Source: Apus apus
Lineage: Eukaryota; Chordata; Aves; Apodiformes; Apodidae
Length of the DNA stretch: 64,000 bases
Reading direction: 5' to 3'
NCBI RefSeq assembly: GCF_020740795.1
Contig: NC_067283.1
Span: 3,127,659 to 3,191,658 of the forward strand
Each line of letters starts with the position of its first letter. The first letter of the stretch is position 1. A program made the position numbers and the translations under genes. Shown here piece after piece: positions 19,562 to 31,766 of this stretch. The notes beneath the pieces are model-generated. The model searched no databases. It was not told the origin of the DNA and worked only from the letters and a program-made list of their open reading frames with translations.

Positions 19562-19750
19562 ATTTTTCCTCTCCTCTTCTTCACCTCATCCTGCCCATCG
19601 CCATGTTAGCCCCTTTTAGGAAGACGGAGGAATGCGGAGCGGCGGCGGCTCCGGCTGCCAAGAGCCCCGGGGCCGCTGATTGGAGCCGCCGCATCAGATG
19701 GGGCCGCGGCTGCCCCTTTAAAGGGACAGGCTCCCACACCGCCCACGCCT
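19560..19750 (-). promoter_or_regulatory. ZBTB47: Probable ZBTB47 promoter (CpG-rich, CCAAT box, CArG box)
   Basis: This is a CpG-rich block on the minus strand containing CCAAT at 19683-19679, a perfect palindromic CArG box CCTTTAAAGG at 19724-19715 about 32 bp upstream of it, and GC-rich sequence downstream. ATGGCGATGGGCAGG near 19605-19590 includes a partial YY1-like ATGGC motif and sits before a good donor-like GAG|gtgaag, but its ATGs lead to a stop if spliced to exon 2. The transcription start is probably around 19600-19650. Assignment to ZBTB47 is by orientation and position. Confidence 0.5.
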
Positions 19751-19751
19751 G

Positions 19752-20778
19752 GCCCCCCAGCCCTTTCATCCCCTCCTTCCCAGCCCTCTCATCCCCTCTA
19801 TCCCAGCCCACTCATCCCCTCCATCCCAGCCCTCTCATCCCCTCTATCCCAGCCCACTCATCCCCCTCCATCCCAGCCCTCTCATCCCCTCTATCCCAGC
19901 CCTCTCATCCCCTCTATCCCATCCCACTCATCCCCTCTATCCCAGCCCTCTCATCCCCTCTCTCCCAGCCCACTCATCCCCTCTATCCCATCCCTCTCAT
20001 ACCCTCCATCCCATCCCTCTCATCCCCTCTATCCCAGCCCACTCATCCCCTCCGTCCCCGCCCTCTCATCCCCTCTCATCCTCCCCATCCCAGCCCTCTC
20101 ATCCCCTCCTTCCCATCCCTCTCATCCCCCCCCATCCCAGCCCTCTCATCCCCTCCTTCCCAGCCCTCTCATCCCCTCCTTCCCATCCCTCTCATCCCCC
20201 CCCATCCCAGCCCTCTCATCCCCCCCATCCCAGCCCTCTCATCCCCTCCTTCCTATCCCTCTCATCCCCCCCCATCCCATCCCTCTCATCCCCCTCCATC
20301 CCATCTCTCTCATCCCCCTCCATCCCATCTCTCTCATCCCCCTCTATCCCATCCCTCTCATCCCCCTCTATCCCATCCCTCTCATCCCCCTCTATCCCAT
20401 CCCTCATCCCCTCCATCCCATCCCTCTCATCCCCTCCATCCCATCCCTCTCATCCCCTCCATCCCATCCCTCTCATCCCCTCCATCCCATCCCTCTCATC
20501 CCCTCCATCCCATCCCTCTCATCCCCCTCCATCCCATCCCTCTCATCCCCCTCCATCCCATCCCTCTCATCCCCCTCCATCCCATCCCTCTCATCCCCCT
20601 CCATCCCATCCCTCTCATCCCCCTCTATCCCATCCCTCTCATCCCCCTCTATCCCATCCCTCTCATCCCCCTCCATCCCATCCCTCTCATCCCCTCCATC
20701 CCATCCCTCTCATCCCCCTCCATCCCATCCCTCTCATCCCCTCTTTCCCATCCCTCTCACCCCCCTCCATCCCATCCC
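19752..20778. repeat. 23/24-bp minisatellite, about 44 copies
   Basis: The unit is CATCCCATCCCTCTCATC followed by CCCTC or CCCCTC, giving 23 or 24 bp. The left part uses a CCCAG variant in place of CCCAT; the right part is more homogeneous and mostly CCCAT. Copy number is estimated from length over unit. It starts about 30 bp upstream of the CArG box. Where units are 24 bp, the minus strand reads as an octapeptide MEGDERDG in tandem, which I regard as a frame accident. Confidence 0.92.
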
Positions 20779-22840
20779 CACTGCACAGCATTTCCCCCCC
20801 AAGGTGCTCCCACCTCTCCAACACCAGAACAGGCTCTGCCTGTTGGCACTGGGCTCCACCAGGGCAGGAGAAGACCCTTGAGGTGCCCAACGGAGGCTCC
20901 TCAGGGTGGTGACCACCTCAAGAGACCCACTTCTTCCCCCACCATTCACGCAGACACCATCCAAAATGGCAAGGCCAAGTCAACTCCCTTCCACCTCCCT
21001 AAAAGCAGAGAAACACAGCGGCCTCAAAGGGCATCAGCAGGGCTTGGGGGGGGGACATCCCTGGAGCCCCTGGGCTGCTCCATCCTCATCCCACCTTCCC
21101 AGCTCTTTTCCCAACCGCTCCCTTTTGCAGACAGGAACGTGGCAACGTCCTGCACTTGTTTAGACTCTCCTTTGGTTGCTGTGCACAGTAACAGCTTCCA
21201 GATGTGTAGAGCTCTTTGCACAACATCCCCGTAGCCACGTCCTGCCTGTGCTGGGTTTATTTCATGTCTTTTCTTTTTTAAATGCTTTTTCTTGCTTTCA
21301 ACCCTGCTCTGCTCTATAGGGAGAAAAAATTCCTGGCCAGAGCCACCAGCACCTCTCTCCTATCAGAAAGCTTTTTGTAAGAGGAGTGTTTGGCCTATCC
21401 AGCATGCTTTCTACCTTGGAAACTTTTCCAAAAGCCACATGAGCTCCTGGAAACCCCCCGGCTGACATGGAGCCAGTGCCGGGGTGAGGGTGAGATGAGG
21501 CCAGAGGTAGGAGCTGGAGATTCAAGCTCTGCTCCAGAGTCCCAATCCCTGCAGCACCTTCATGGAGGTGGCAGAGGGAAGCAGGGAGCTCCAGGGCTTG
21601 GAGCACTTGAAGCTCTGGAACACACAGGTCTGCAGAGACAGGCAGGGGTGGTCAAAGCCCTGATGCCCTCAACAGGAGGTCCTTGCCTTTTGTGGGATGC
21701 TGAGCCCACCTCCCAGATGGAGACCTGGTCTTTGCCAGCAGTGTTTTTCCTTCCTGATGTTGGAGAAGCTGCTCCCACCGTTGCCACCAACGCAAGGGTG
21801 AACGTCCTGGAAAGGGCACAACCAATGGCACATTTGGATGCAACACTTTGACAAGAGTGGCTACAGCAGAGTTCCTAAGAGATGAAACACACGTGGTTCA
21901 GCTGGCCACAGCTACCCACGGGCTCACACAAAATTTGCTGAAACAACGTCCTGAAGCTCCCAACAAATCCCACCCAAACCAGTTCGGTGGGATCTCACTC
22001 AACCTGGTCTGGTGGCTTTGCAGTGGAGGACAGGCAAGTTGGTCTTGGGTGTGACCAATCCAAATCCCCTAAGCTGCTTAGGGGGTTCTCCAGCTTCTCA
22101 TCCAACCATGCAAGGACCAAGCATCTGAGACATAAGATGCTTCTGCATAGGTTAAGGTTAATGAGGCACATGGACAACTGATCTCTAGTGGGAACTTTTT
22201 TTTCTTCAGCTGCTGGGGTTTCTGAAAGGGGGTAACTCCAAGCTCTCAGTGCCTTCATGCAAAGATCTGGAAGGTTTGGAGTCTTCCTGGGAGATGGCTC
22301 TGCCATATCTTGTGTAGAAGAAAGACCAATGGGAGTGTAATGGGGGTGCAGCCCACCATAATGGGGGTGTGGAGTTCAGGTCAGTTGCTGTTAGGGAATA
22401 GGTTCACCAGCAAGAGGGAAGCTCTGGAGAAACTGGTAAATGAGGAGCAAATGGAAGGAGACCCTGGTGACACCAGAAAAGTGTTGTGTCCTCCCCACCT
22501 CCTTCCAGCAGTGTGGTGCCCACAAAAGGGACATGTGCTGTAGCTTTCCCTCCACTCTCCTCTCACTGGGCCATGAGATAGCAACCCAGTGACTCCACAA
22601 GGTCATAAGGGGTCTTCAAATGAAGGCCCAGCCACAACAATACAGGGACTGTAAAACATTTAGGGAAACCAGAAGAGGTTCATACTTCCTTGGTATTTCA
22701 GTTTGCATTTCCAGTCTTCTCTGAAAGAATAGTCAGCAAGGGCAAGGGACAAGAAGAAAGCTGATAGCCTATAACAGCTCAGACAGCTTTGAGTTTGTGA
22801 AGACCCATACAAGAGCCTGGAGGTATTAAAGACAAATAGA

Positions 22841-22932
22841 TGTGGTCCTTAAGGACATGGTTAAATGGTGGACTTGGCAGTGTTAGGTTAACAGTGATCT
22901 TAAGGCTCTTTTCCAACTTCAATGATTCTAGG
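22841..22932 (+). mobile_element. CR1 LINE 3' end, older copy
   Basis: GTGGTCCTTAAGGACATGG, then GATCTTAAGGCTCTTTTCC and AACTTCAATGATTCTAGG, match a CR1 3' end in sense on the plus strand, with several mismatches. Confidence 0.75.
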
Positions 22933-23816
22933 AAGAACCACATAGACCTGGAAGGGCATCTCCAAGGTGGTTCTATGTCCTCTCACTGGCTCTGCCTGCC
23001 TGGGCTGGATTCACTGCTTCAAGCACAACCCTTGTGCTCTGCTGAGCATCTTCTGTAGGCTGGGATAGATGCTCCAGCAGATGGGGAGATGCACTTCCTT
23101 GGTGTCCACCCTTCCCGAGCCAGTGCTGAGCCCCCAGCACGTCAAGGCATGTGCTTGGGTAAAGCAGGAGGTGGAGGAGGCCTCCAGATGGCCATGGCCT
23201 CAGCCATGGGACACAGCATGGAGGCTGGGGACACGGTCAACCCTTTGGGGACGTATCATGGGCTTGACAACTGGTTTCCAGTCAGCAGCTGGTTTTCGGA
23301 GCAGGCGTATGGAACATGGAAAAGAAGGGATCAAATCAGGCCAAGGGAGAGAGAAAGGGGAAAAAAAAAACCAAAACCAAAAAAAAAAAACAACAGCTAG
23401 GGAAAGCAAGAACATTCCTGGAGGCTCTCTGGCCTCTCTCCCTCCAACCTCCTGAGAGGAGGAGGAGGAGGAGAGAGACAAAACAAAAGGCAGAAGAAAA
23501 GAATGAGCCAAAGCAGCATTCACGGGAGGGTTGCAAGGTCCAAAGCAAGCAGAGCTGTGAGGCAGCAGGGCAGGCCCCTTCCCAAAAGCCCGTCAGCGTT
23601 TGGGGGACCCAGGGGTCCTGCAGAAGACACTGCCCTTTTATGGCCAGGCGAGGAGGGCTGTGGCACGGGAGCCTGTCCTACTAAGGGAAAACCTCTCCTG
23701 CCTCGTGTCTGCAAGGAGAACACCCACAGCGTGAGCAGAGACAAGCTCTCAAAGGACCACTGAAGTAACTGCTCCTTCTGCTTGACCCCAATTCTCCTTT
23801 CCTTTCTTTTCTTTCT

Positions 23817-23868
23817 CCCCCCCACCCCACCCCACCCCACCCCACCCCACCCCACCCCACCCCACCCC
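23817..23868. repeat. (CCCCA)n pentanucleotide array
   Basis: About ten near-perfect CCCCA units. Confidence 0.95.
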
Positions 23869-24046
23869 TTTGATTTCTCACTCCTGTCTCCAAACTGGGA
23901 AGCAAACAATACATTTAGAGAACAAGAGCCAAGTGATTATTCCGGCAGGGCTGGCTGGTTTCAGGTGACACCCTTGCAGCACAGAGAGGGGAATCACGTT
24001 CAGGGAGGTCAGCTGAGGACACGGGTGAAGCCCCCACCCCCACCCC

Positions 24047-24071
24047 GCCCCAACCCCAACCCCAACCCCAG
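24047..24071. repeat. Short (CCCCAA)n run
   Basis: Four CCCCAA units in a row. They resemble ciliate-type telomere repeats, not the vertebrate CCCTAA, so this is probably simple sequence and not an old chromosome end. Confidence 0.8.
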
Positions 24072-25194
24072 GAGGGCAGACCTTGGTGCTGAGGACAGTC
24101 TCCTTCCTGCAGGCAGCTGTTGGCAGCAGTGGTGCTGGGGGTTAATCCCCTGGAAGGGGGATCCCCCCGCTGGAATGGCTGTGATCCAAGCCAGGGAAGA
24201 TATCATGACTCTCCTCTTCAACACAACAGCACAGGCCAAGTTCATCCATCCACCCCTGGGAATCCCAGCCTGGGCTGACCCAGCATCTTGCTGCCCAAGG
24301 AGCAGACACCGCTCAAAAAAACTGCACAATCCACCCCATCCCAAGTTAGGTGGTATTTTCCCTTCAAGGAATCACAGCTCCACTGGGAATAACATTTTCT
24401 CTTTGGTTGGTGGAGGCAGGGAGGGGATTCCACCTTACCAGTAAGACCCTGACCCATCAGACACTCCAGTGAAGCTCCTGAATTTCTATTTTCTGTATTT
24501 CTCACACGCCCAGAAATACACCTGCCAGCAGCAGCCAGGTTTTAATTCTCAGAGGAGCTCTCGTTGGCTTCCAGGTCCTGTTTTCTACCCATTTTGTAAT
24601 AATCAGCTTTAATTTTATACATGGCAATGCCAAGTTTACTTGCAACCCTTGAATTATAGCACAGTGATGAGAAGATCCAAGTATTAAAGAAAAACTGCCC
24701 GGAGGAGGAAGGTGGAGACTCCACACACACACTTCCAGATTCCCTGCAAAATATTTAGCCTATTTTACCCCCAGAAAAGGAATTGCAGGCTGGTGGATTT
24801 AAGTTTGATGGGACCTCCAAGCTCACGTGGTTCAGTGTCTTGGCCAAAGCAGGAGGTTTCTCATTGTTTTATTTCCTTGCTGCTCTCTCAGTGCTCAATA
24901 CAAGGCTCCGAAGAGGAGCCTTCACCTGCATCCTTCACAGCCCAAACACAACACCTGCCCTGATGCTGAACATCAAGAAATACCTTTTTGATACCAAAAC
25001 CCAGAGTCAGGTGAGGTTGTGTGGTGTCTCTTCATGCTGCCTGGCTCAGGGTGGCCTTAGTGTCTGTGCATCTCTTGCATGGAATCAGTGTTGATGGAAA
25101 CCAACTCATTAGCAGTGGGGACTTGTTAGAACCAGTGCTGCAAAAACACAGCACCAGAAGTGGTGTCTCGGGGTACTTTTTCCAGGTGAGTCAT

Positions 25195-25300
25195 AGAAAC
25201 AGAGAATCATTAAGGTTGGAAAAGACCTCTAAGGTAACCAAGTCCAACTGTCAACCCAGCACCACCATGACCACTAAACCATGTCCTAAAGTGGGACACT
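25195..25300 (-). mobile_element. CR1 LINE 3' end, diverged subfamily
   Basis: CAGAGAATCATTAAGGTTGG, then AAAAGACCTCTAAGGTAACC and AAGTCCAACTGTCAACCCAG, belong to a CR1 group different from the neighbouring copy. The next CR1 begins directly after it. Confidence 0.85.
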
Positions 25301-25803
25301 TATCATAGAATCACAGGGGTTGGAAGGCACCTCTAGAGATCATCAAGTCCAACCCTCCTGCTGCAGCAGGAACACCCAGGGCAGATCTCACAGGAACGTG
25401 TCCAGATGCATCTTAAAAGTCTCCAGAGAAGGAGACTCCACAACCTCTCTGGGCAGCCTGTCCCAGGGCTCTGTCACACTCACAGTAAAAATATTCTTCC
25501 TCATGTTGAGGTGGAACCTCCTGTGTTGTAACTTGGTGCCATTTTCCCTTGTCCTGTCACAGGCACCACTGAACAGAGACTGGCCCCTTCTTGACACCCA
25601 CCCTGCAGGTATTTATAGACATTAATAAGGTTGTCTCAGTCTTCTCAAGACTAAACAGCCCCAGGTGTCTCAGCCTTTCCTCATATGACAGATGTTTCAG
25701 TCCCTTCATCATCCTTGTAGCCTCCATTGGACTCTTTCCAGCATGTCCCTGTCCCTCTTGAACTGGGGAGCCCAGAACTGGACACCCCACTCCAGATGTG
25801 AGT
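25301..25803 (-). mobile_element. CR1 LINE 3' fragment, about 500 bp
   Basis: The fragment runs from ATCATAGAATCACAGGGGTT through the CTCTGGGCAGCCTGTCCCAG block to CAGAACTGGACACCCCACTC. It lies on the minus strand and retains more of the 3' UTR and reverse-transcriptase end than most copies here. Confidence 0.9.
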
Positions 25804-26609
25804 TAAAAATGCATTATAAGGGAGAAGAGCACAGTGCAGTTGACATTACCCTGCTTTTTCGACCTAGTCCTGATTCTCCCCGGGATGAGCTGCAGCAGAA
25901 CATTGCCAAGTCTCCATTTTTGGGGAAAAAGGGCTTATTTCAATAGTTACTTAACTGCACGTTTTACGATCAAGGCCTCTGCACTGGATGCATCAAGCAA
26001 GCCAAGACAAGCAACCCAAGCCAAGTTGTCCTTTTTGCTGTTGTGTTGGAGAAACAATCTCTAAGAACAACTTGACTTGGCAGTCTCAACGTTTTAGGGA
26101 ACAAAATCTTTTGCTCCAGCCATTATTGGCTACTTACTGCTTTCCTGCACGAGCAGTTTAACTCCTCTTACGTTCTGGGCACTGGAAAAAAGTCAATTCA
26201 ATAAAAATCAATGTAATATAACCTGGATTCTATGTTCTAGGTGGGATCCAAGGTCATGAAGTGCCACAGCAAACAACTCCAGGAGGCTCTCAAGAGAAAA
26301 TAAGATAAAAAGCAAAGAATAAAGTTTCAAATGAGCTTCAGTGTAGGAATACAGAAATTCTGGAGGAAAAAGGCCCAAACCTTACTTGTGTGATGCTGAG
26401 GTTGGAAGTGGCAGCTAGAGCTGAGACCTTGGACTGCCACCAGCAGCCCTCTGAAGACAGCCAAGGTGTGTTCAAGGTGGAAGCCAAAAAAAAAAAAAAA
26501 AAAGGCAAGAAATTGTTATTTCTCTGCCTGCCTTGAGCGTGTCCAACGCTCAGAAAACCACTTTGCTGCTACAGGAAACCATGATGCATCCACCGTTCAA
26601 CTGCTGTGG

Positions 26610-27120
26610 ATAGTCTTGATCTCCAAGAGGAGCATTAAGGATGTTGGAGAAGCAGAAAGAACAACTCAAATGACCAGTGGGATGGGCCAGCTGCTTTACA
26701 AGGTGAGATGACAAGCTCAGGACCCCTCAACCTGGAAACAGGGAAGGCTGTTGGGGGCTCCTGAACAAGGTGCAGCAAATCATGAAGGCAATGAACACAG
26801 CACATGGAAAACTCTTCCTCAAATGAGTAGTACATCAGTTTAAAACGAATATGAAAGTTCTCATTTCATCAGCAGGTTGCCAGAAGAGCTAAATACATTT
26901 ATGGATTCAGAGAAGAACTGGAGAAATTAATGGGCAATAGGTGTGCCAAAGGATGCCAGAGGGAATGGGCAGCCTAGTACCCACCACTGACACTGATGGT
27001 GGGAAAGCAGAGGGGAATGAACTGAAGATGCTGCCTTTCATCTTCTCCTGCATTATTATCTCCTGTTGCTGCTGGAAAAGAACATTAGTCTAGATAAACT
27101 TTTAGGAGAATGGGGCATTT
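26610..27120 (+). mobile_element. Old CR1-family LINE fragment
   Basis: The order of pieces matches an ancient amniote CR1 3' region: AACTCAAATGACCAGTGGGA, CAGCTGCTTTACAAGG, AAATCATGAAGGCAATGAAC, CAGCAGGTTGCCAGAAGAGC, ACATTTATGGATTCAGAGAA, ATTATTATCTCCTGTTGCTG. It is heavily diverged and carries no usable reading frame. Confidence 0.65.
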
Positions 27121-28439
27121 TTCTGGACCAGAGTCTCCCAAATCCAGTGAGATGTGCTTAGATGATTACTTAACCCCTCTAGACTTCAAGAACAAGCAAT
27201 AAGATTCAGTCCTTATCCAATCCAGAGCTAAACCAATCAGTAAGTGGTTCCTGCGTTGCATGGTGCAAAATTAAGGACCTAATTTCTGCAACAGCTCAGA
27301 AAGGCTTTGGTGTCACCTACAAGTCACATTCCCAGGGATGGGTTTGCTTGTTGAGGAGCCAGGTGTGAAAGCTGCATGGGTCTTCCCAGCACGGGGCTTG
27401 CAGTTCAAAGGCATCTTTACATATCAAAGGATAACATGGTTAAGAAACAGCATTTCATTAGCCAGGAAGTTCTAAATTGAACTCTTGATTGGAATAATTA
27501 TCAAGAGTTACTGGAAATACCCAGAGATGCATTTTTATTCAAGAGAGTCTCCAGGGAGTAGAGGAAATTTGCCCCAAATAGGAGTTTCTGCTCAGGGGTG
27601 GGATGCAGCACATCAAAATGAAGTCCCACCTCACAGACCCACCACATTAGGTCCTGCTTGATGGCTTCAGTTCTCCTTTACTGAGAGCTCAGTGGGACAA
27701 AAGGGAGTTGAGACCAAGTAAATGCTTGATATCAACTGCTTCTTCTACATCAGTCTCCAAGTTCACTCTTAACTTTTACCTATTTTCTTAGAAAAAAAAC
27801 CCATCTTATTCATATTTTCCTTAGATAATCTCAAGTCTGGAGTGATTTTTAAGACTGAGACTTGGTGGGGTGGCAAAGCAGATCCATGAAAAACTTATAC
27901 ATTTCAAAGCCCCTTCACCCTCTCCTGGCTTTTATGGCTGTGGAACCCATGAGGAACCTTTCCATCATCACAGGGGCATAAACTGGTAACATGGAAGACA
28001 AGAAACCATTTTATCCAGGAAATACTCAAGAAAGAACACAGTGAATTCTTCCTCTTCTTCCTAAACCATGGAAAATAATCCCCCAAACAAACAAAAAGAA
28101 AAATCTCCAGGGTGAAGATGACATAGAAATAATCTGGTTTATATTAGAGCTAAAGAAAAATATGAAATGCTGGTATTTGTGCTGGTCTCCTTGATTCAAG
28201 GAGGATGCTGAAAGAAATTCAGCAGAGAAGGTCAAGGGGGTGAAGTGGGGGCCTGGAAAAAGATGTCTTAGGGTGCATCACTTGGTTTTCCAAAGATAAA
28301 ATTATAGGGGGATTAGAAACACAGTCTCCAAGGGCAGCTAGGGAAAACAAGGAACCTTCAGCCATGGTTTTGTAAGACCCAGCACCCAGAAGCTCAAGTC
28401 AGAGAAGCTGGAGTTCAAATTAAATTAAGATGTCAGCCC

Positions 28440-29215
28440 TTCCACACATCCCTGTGTCCCCAGCACGGCTGGAAGAAGAAGGATGGCAGGGATGGATGAA
28501 GCCAGAGGAAAGCAGGGCTGGAAGGAGGGAACATTGCTTGGAGGAGTCATTTAAGATCCGCCAGGAAAATGAAGAGATACACAGCCTGGGAGTCCCTGGG
28601 GATCTGTCCCAGGCCTGGTACTGCTCAAAATATTTTATTAATAATTACTTGCATGAATAGAAAATTTGCTTCTTACAGCTGCAAATGATACCAAGCCGGG
28701 AGGGACTTCAAGTACTTTAGAGGATGGGCTGGAACTTCAAAACAATCTTGACACGTTAGAGAAATAGCCTGGAAAAGAAAATAATAAAGTATTTGTTTAT
28801 TTATTTTTTTTAAAAAAGGCTGCAATTTAGTGGAAACAAAAGGAAAACTTGCTGCTTGTGTAAGAACAGTCAAGCTGCAAAGCAGAGTCCACCACACTTG
28901 GTGATCTGGGGAGGAGGTGGGCTGGAGGCAGAGTCCAGGAGATGGTCAGATCTAAGAAGCTGCAAAGAAAAACCCCACCAAAAAATCACAACAATCCCCC
29001 AAAACGCAAAAGACCTGGAGCTATTTAGTCCAGAGAAGACCAGATTTAGGCAAGAGCTAGTACAACCCTCTTCCAATTATTTCAGGTGGCCTTTCTCCTT
29101 CTACTTAAACACTGAACTAGAAGGAGGAAGGTCATTCTCTTCCTCTCGGACTGCAAGAAGCAGCAATGGGCTGAATTGGCAGCAAAGGAGCTTCAGTTTA
29201 GCCATCAGAAAAACA
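28440..29215 (+). mobile_element. Old CR1-like LINE fragment
   Basis: GCAAATGATACCAAGCCGGG resembles the degraded reverse-transcriptase DDT region, and ACCTGGAGCTATTTAGTCCA followed by GAGAAGACCAGATTTAGG resembles the usual CR1 sequence downstream of it. Many stops and indels are present. The boundaries are approximate. Confidence 0.5.
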
Positions 29216-30059
29216 TGCTGATTTTTTTTTTTTATATACTTCAGGCAATTTTGGCTTTGGCACTTCAACTGCCAGCAATTTTTTACAGCTAGGTTGGGTA
29301 AGAACTACTGTGATTTATGCAGAGCTGATCCTGCCTCTGAGGATGAGCAAAGAGTGCTGAAAAGGGCCCTTTTTTTTTGCTCTGTTTTCTGGCACAAACT
29401 TCTGAAAGGTGTTGGTTCAAAGCTAGTAGTAGAAATGAAAGGTGGTTGTGGAACCTGTGCAGATTCCTGCAGGGAATCTGTTGAAACTCCACCACAAAGG
29501 CTGGATTTCACCATCAGCACGGGGACTTTTTTTGCACACAGAGCTGTTTTGATAAATAGGTATTTTTGTGTTTGTTTCCCCCCCTTAGTTAAGTGGAAAA
29601 AGAAAGGTGTGCATCACACTGAGCATTGCTGCACTCAGGAAATCAAAAAATCCCACCAGGTAGCAGAGGCAGAGTGAGACAACCTGTGTTTTAGATGTTT
29701 TTAGCTCATGCTCCCCAACTGGCTGCTGTTGGCCAAGTGACCCTCAGGCAGCTCTCATTTCTCTCATGACCAACCTGGCTGAGCTCAGCAGGGACTCACA
29801 TCTTTGCAGCACACTTGTGAGCTCTCCAGACTGCAGAATTGCCCCAGATGACACAAGGTGGCTTTGGTGGCACAGAGGAACCAATGTCCATCTCAAAATC
29901 TTAGGTAATGCTCTGCTCTCCAGACCTTGTTTCTACAGAGAACATCAAGTACTTAATGTTCTCCTTCCCTTGTTTTTTTTTGACTCCTTAAAATGAACAA
30001 CTGTTTGTCAGAAGGAAGAGATTTAGTCTTTAAAGAAGGGAGAGGTAAGGGCCAAGGTC

Positions 30060-31530
30060 AACAGAGCTTCAGGGTATGGGGCTGAATTTCAGCAGGAGTT
30101 GCAGGTCCAAGCAAAGTTAGTGGAATCTGGGATATCCAGCTGTGACAGATGCACTTGACTCCCCGTCCCCAAACCAGCAGCAGTTTGGTACAGGCTCCAA
30201 AGGATCATAGAATCATGGAATGGTTTGGGTGGGAAGGGAATTTAATCATCCAGTCCCACCCCTCTGCAATCTAGTGGGACACCTCCCACCAGCCCAGGCT
30301 GCTCCAAGCCCCATCCAACCTGCCCTTCAACACTGCCAGGGATGGGGCAGCCACAGCTTCCCTGGGCAACCTGGGCCAGGCTCTCACCACCCTCACAGTG
30401 AATTTCTTCCTAATGTCCCACCTCAATCTCTCTTCCAATTTATAGCCATTCCCCCTCATCCTGCCACTACACCCCCTTGTGAAAAGTCCCTCTCCAGGGA
30501 GGATGTAAATGTCTCCTGAGCTGTGGCCAAGCCAGGAACCTCCCCAGGAACCCCAGAGGAGCAGAGTGACACAGTGGACACCGGTGAGATGTGCGTGTGA
30601 GGAGTCTCGTGCATCCCTCTCCCTTGTATGCAATCTGACTACGAGCCAACCATTACATCCCATAAACACACAGCCCAAGCCAGCCACCCACTCTACTTAC
30701 AGTCACAAAAAGCCTCCAGAGCCAGCAAAAACCATCAGATATGGAGGCTTCAAGGCTACAAACATCAACAGCTGCAACAAGAGAAGAGAACGGCCAGTCT
30801 GAAGGCACTGAGGGAATCCAATGAGGAACAGGAAGACCCCAGGCCAAATATTCCTACAGGACAGAACTATCACCTGAGGGGTGGGTAGACAATCTGTAAG
30901 GGTGTAACTGCCTAGGGATGGCTCTGCTTGGGTCAGCCCCTCTGGAAGCACCCAGCTCGAGCTGACCCTGCTGCTGCACCACTCCATTAAATTAATTCTT
31001 TTTATAAAATCCACTGCCCGAGAGTCTGCTCTGGGGTTCAGACTTCAAAACTAGCACCAAACACCCAGATGGAAGGAAAGTGAAGTGGGAACCAGCAGGA
31101 TGAACCTTTGAAATCTTAGCTAAGTTCTACAAAGACTCCTGTGTGCACCTGTGATCCTTTAGCTATAAACACATATAATTCCCTTGCCTTAAATGATTGA
31201 CAATGTCTGGGACTAGGAGTGGATCCAGCCACACCCAGACTCCTCCCCAAGAAGCTTAGAGAGCAAGGAGGTCCAATCTGAACCTCCTGACTCAATGGGA
31301 AGGTCTCCCTTACCTTTTTGCTTCTCCAGTCCCTGTGTAAATCATTCTATCCCCACTTTCCCTCTGTATGTTTCCCCCATGCATTAAGTGACAGAGTGAA
31401 CTTTGCCATCAAACTGCTAAGTTGCACTTTTACCTGAACACCCACCTGTGACAGAGACATGAGACCTGAGGAGGAGAGACCCTCAGGGTGTGGGCTGAAG
31501 CAAAGTCAGTGGAACCTGAGATATCCAACA
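30060..31530. repeat. Unclassified, possibly LTR-derived patch with a direct repeat
   Basis: A segment at 30067-30138 and another at 31481-31528 share TCAGGGT(A/G)TG...GGGCTGA and AGCAAAGT(T/C)AGTGGAA...GATATCCA in the same orientation, with about 24 extra bases in the first. They are about 1.4 kb apart with AT-rich stretches and a CR1 in between. This could be a pair of degraded long terminal repeats or a local duplication; I see no coding remains. Confidence 0.3.
30206..30502 (-). mobile_element. CR1 LINE 3' fragment (young subfamily)
   Basis: The fragment runs from ATCATAGAATCATGGAATGG through ACACCTCCCACCAGCCCAGG to GTGAAAAGTCCCTCTCCAGG. Over about 120 bp it differs from the copy at 1070-1520 at about one position. 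Confidence 0.92.
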
Positions 31531-31766
31531 CATTCCTGCTGCTCCACACCAGTGACTACAGATGACGTGAGGAGCTGATGTGGAGGATCCTGGGTCAGCC
31601 CTGGCCATGGAAACATGACTGACTGCTCCCTACAGGGAAGACAGTGAAAACAAGTGACCATTTCACCAGCTACTTCTCTCAAAATGAGACACTCAATGAA
31701 ATAACACAATACAGCAGAAAAAGAAAATAATTTCCCACCCCCAATGTTATTTCTCTAAAAGGTGGA

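Noticed and set aside
19585-19610. ATG GCG ATG GGC AGG ATG with a good donor as the ZBTB47 start
   Set aside because: All three ATGs are in one frame that meets TGA on joining to exon 2. The segment could still be an untranslated exon end.
20216-20676. Octapeptide MEGDERDG repeats on the minus strand
   Set aside because: These arise from 24-bp minisatellite units read in one frame. The 23-bp units break the frame, so no long consistent protein exists.
19752-20778. Regular repeats considered as a CRISPR array
   Set aside because: The units are contiguous with no unique spacers, and the DNA is eukaryotic.
19171-21234. 687-residue open frame on the plus strand through the minisatellite
   Set aside because: It is a poly-Phe/Leu start caused by the T-rich tract followed by translation of the C-rich tandem array. 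The array stays open because its units lack TA and TG stop patterns. There is no domain and no plausible start context.
24047-24071. Interstitial telomere sequence
   Set aside because: The unit is CCCCAA and not the vertebrate CCCTAA, and only four copies exist.
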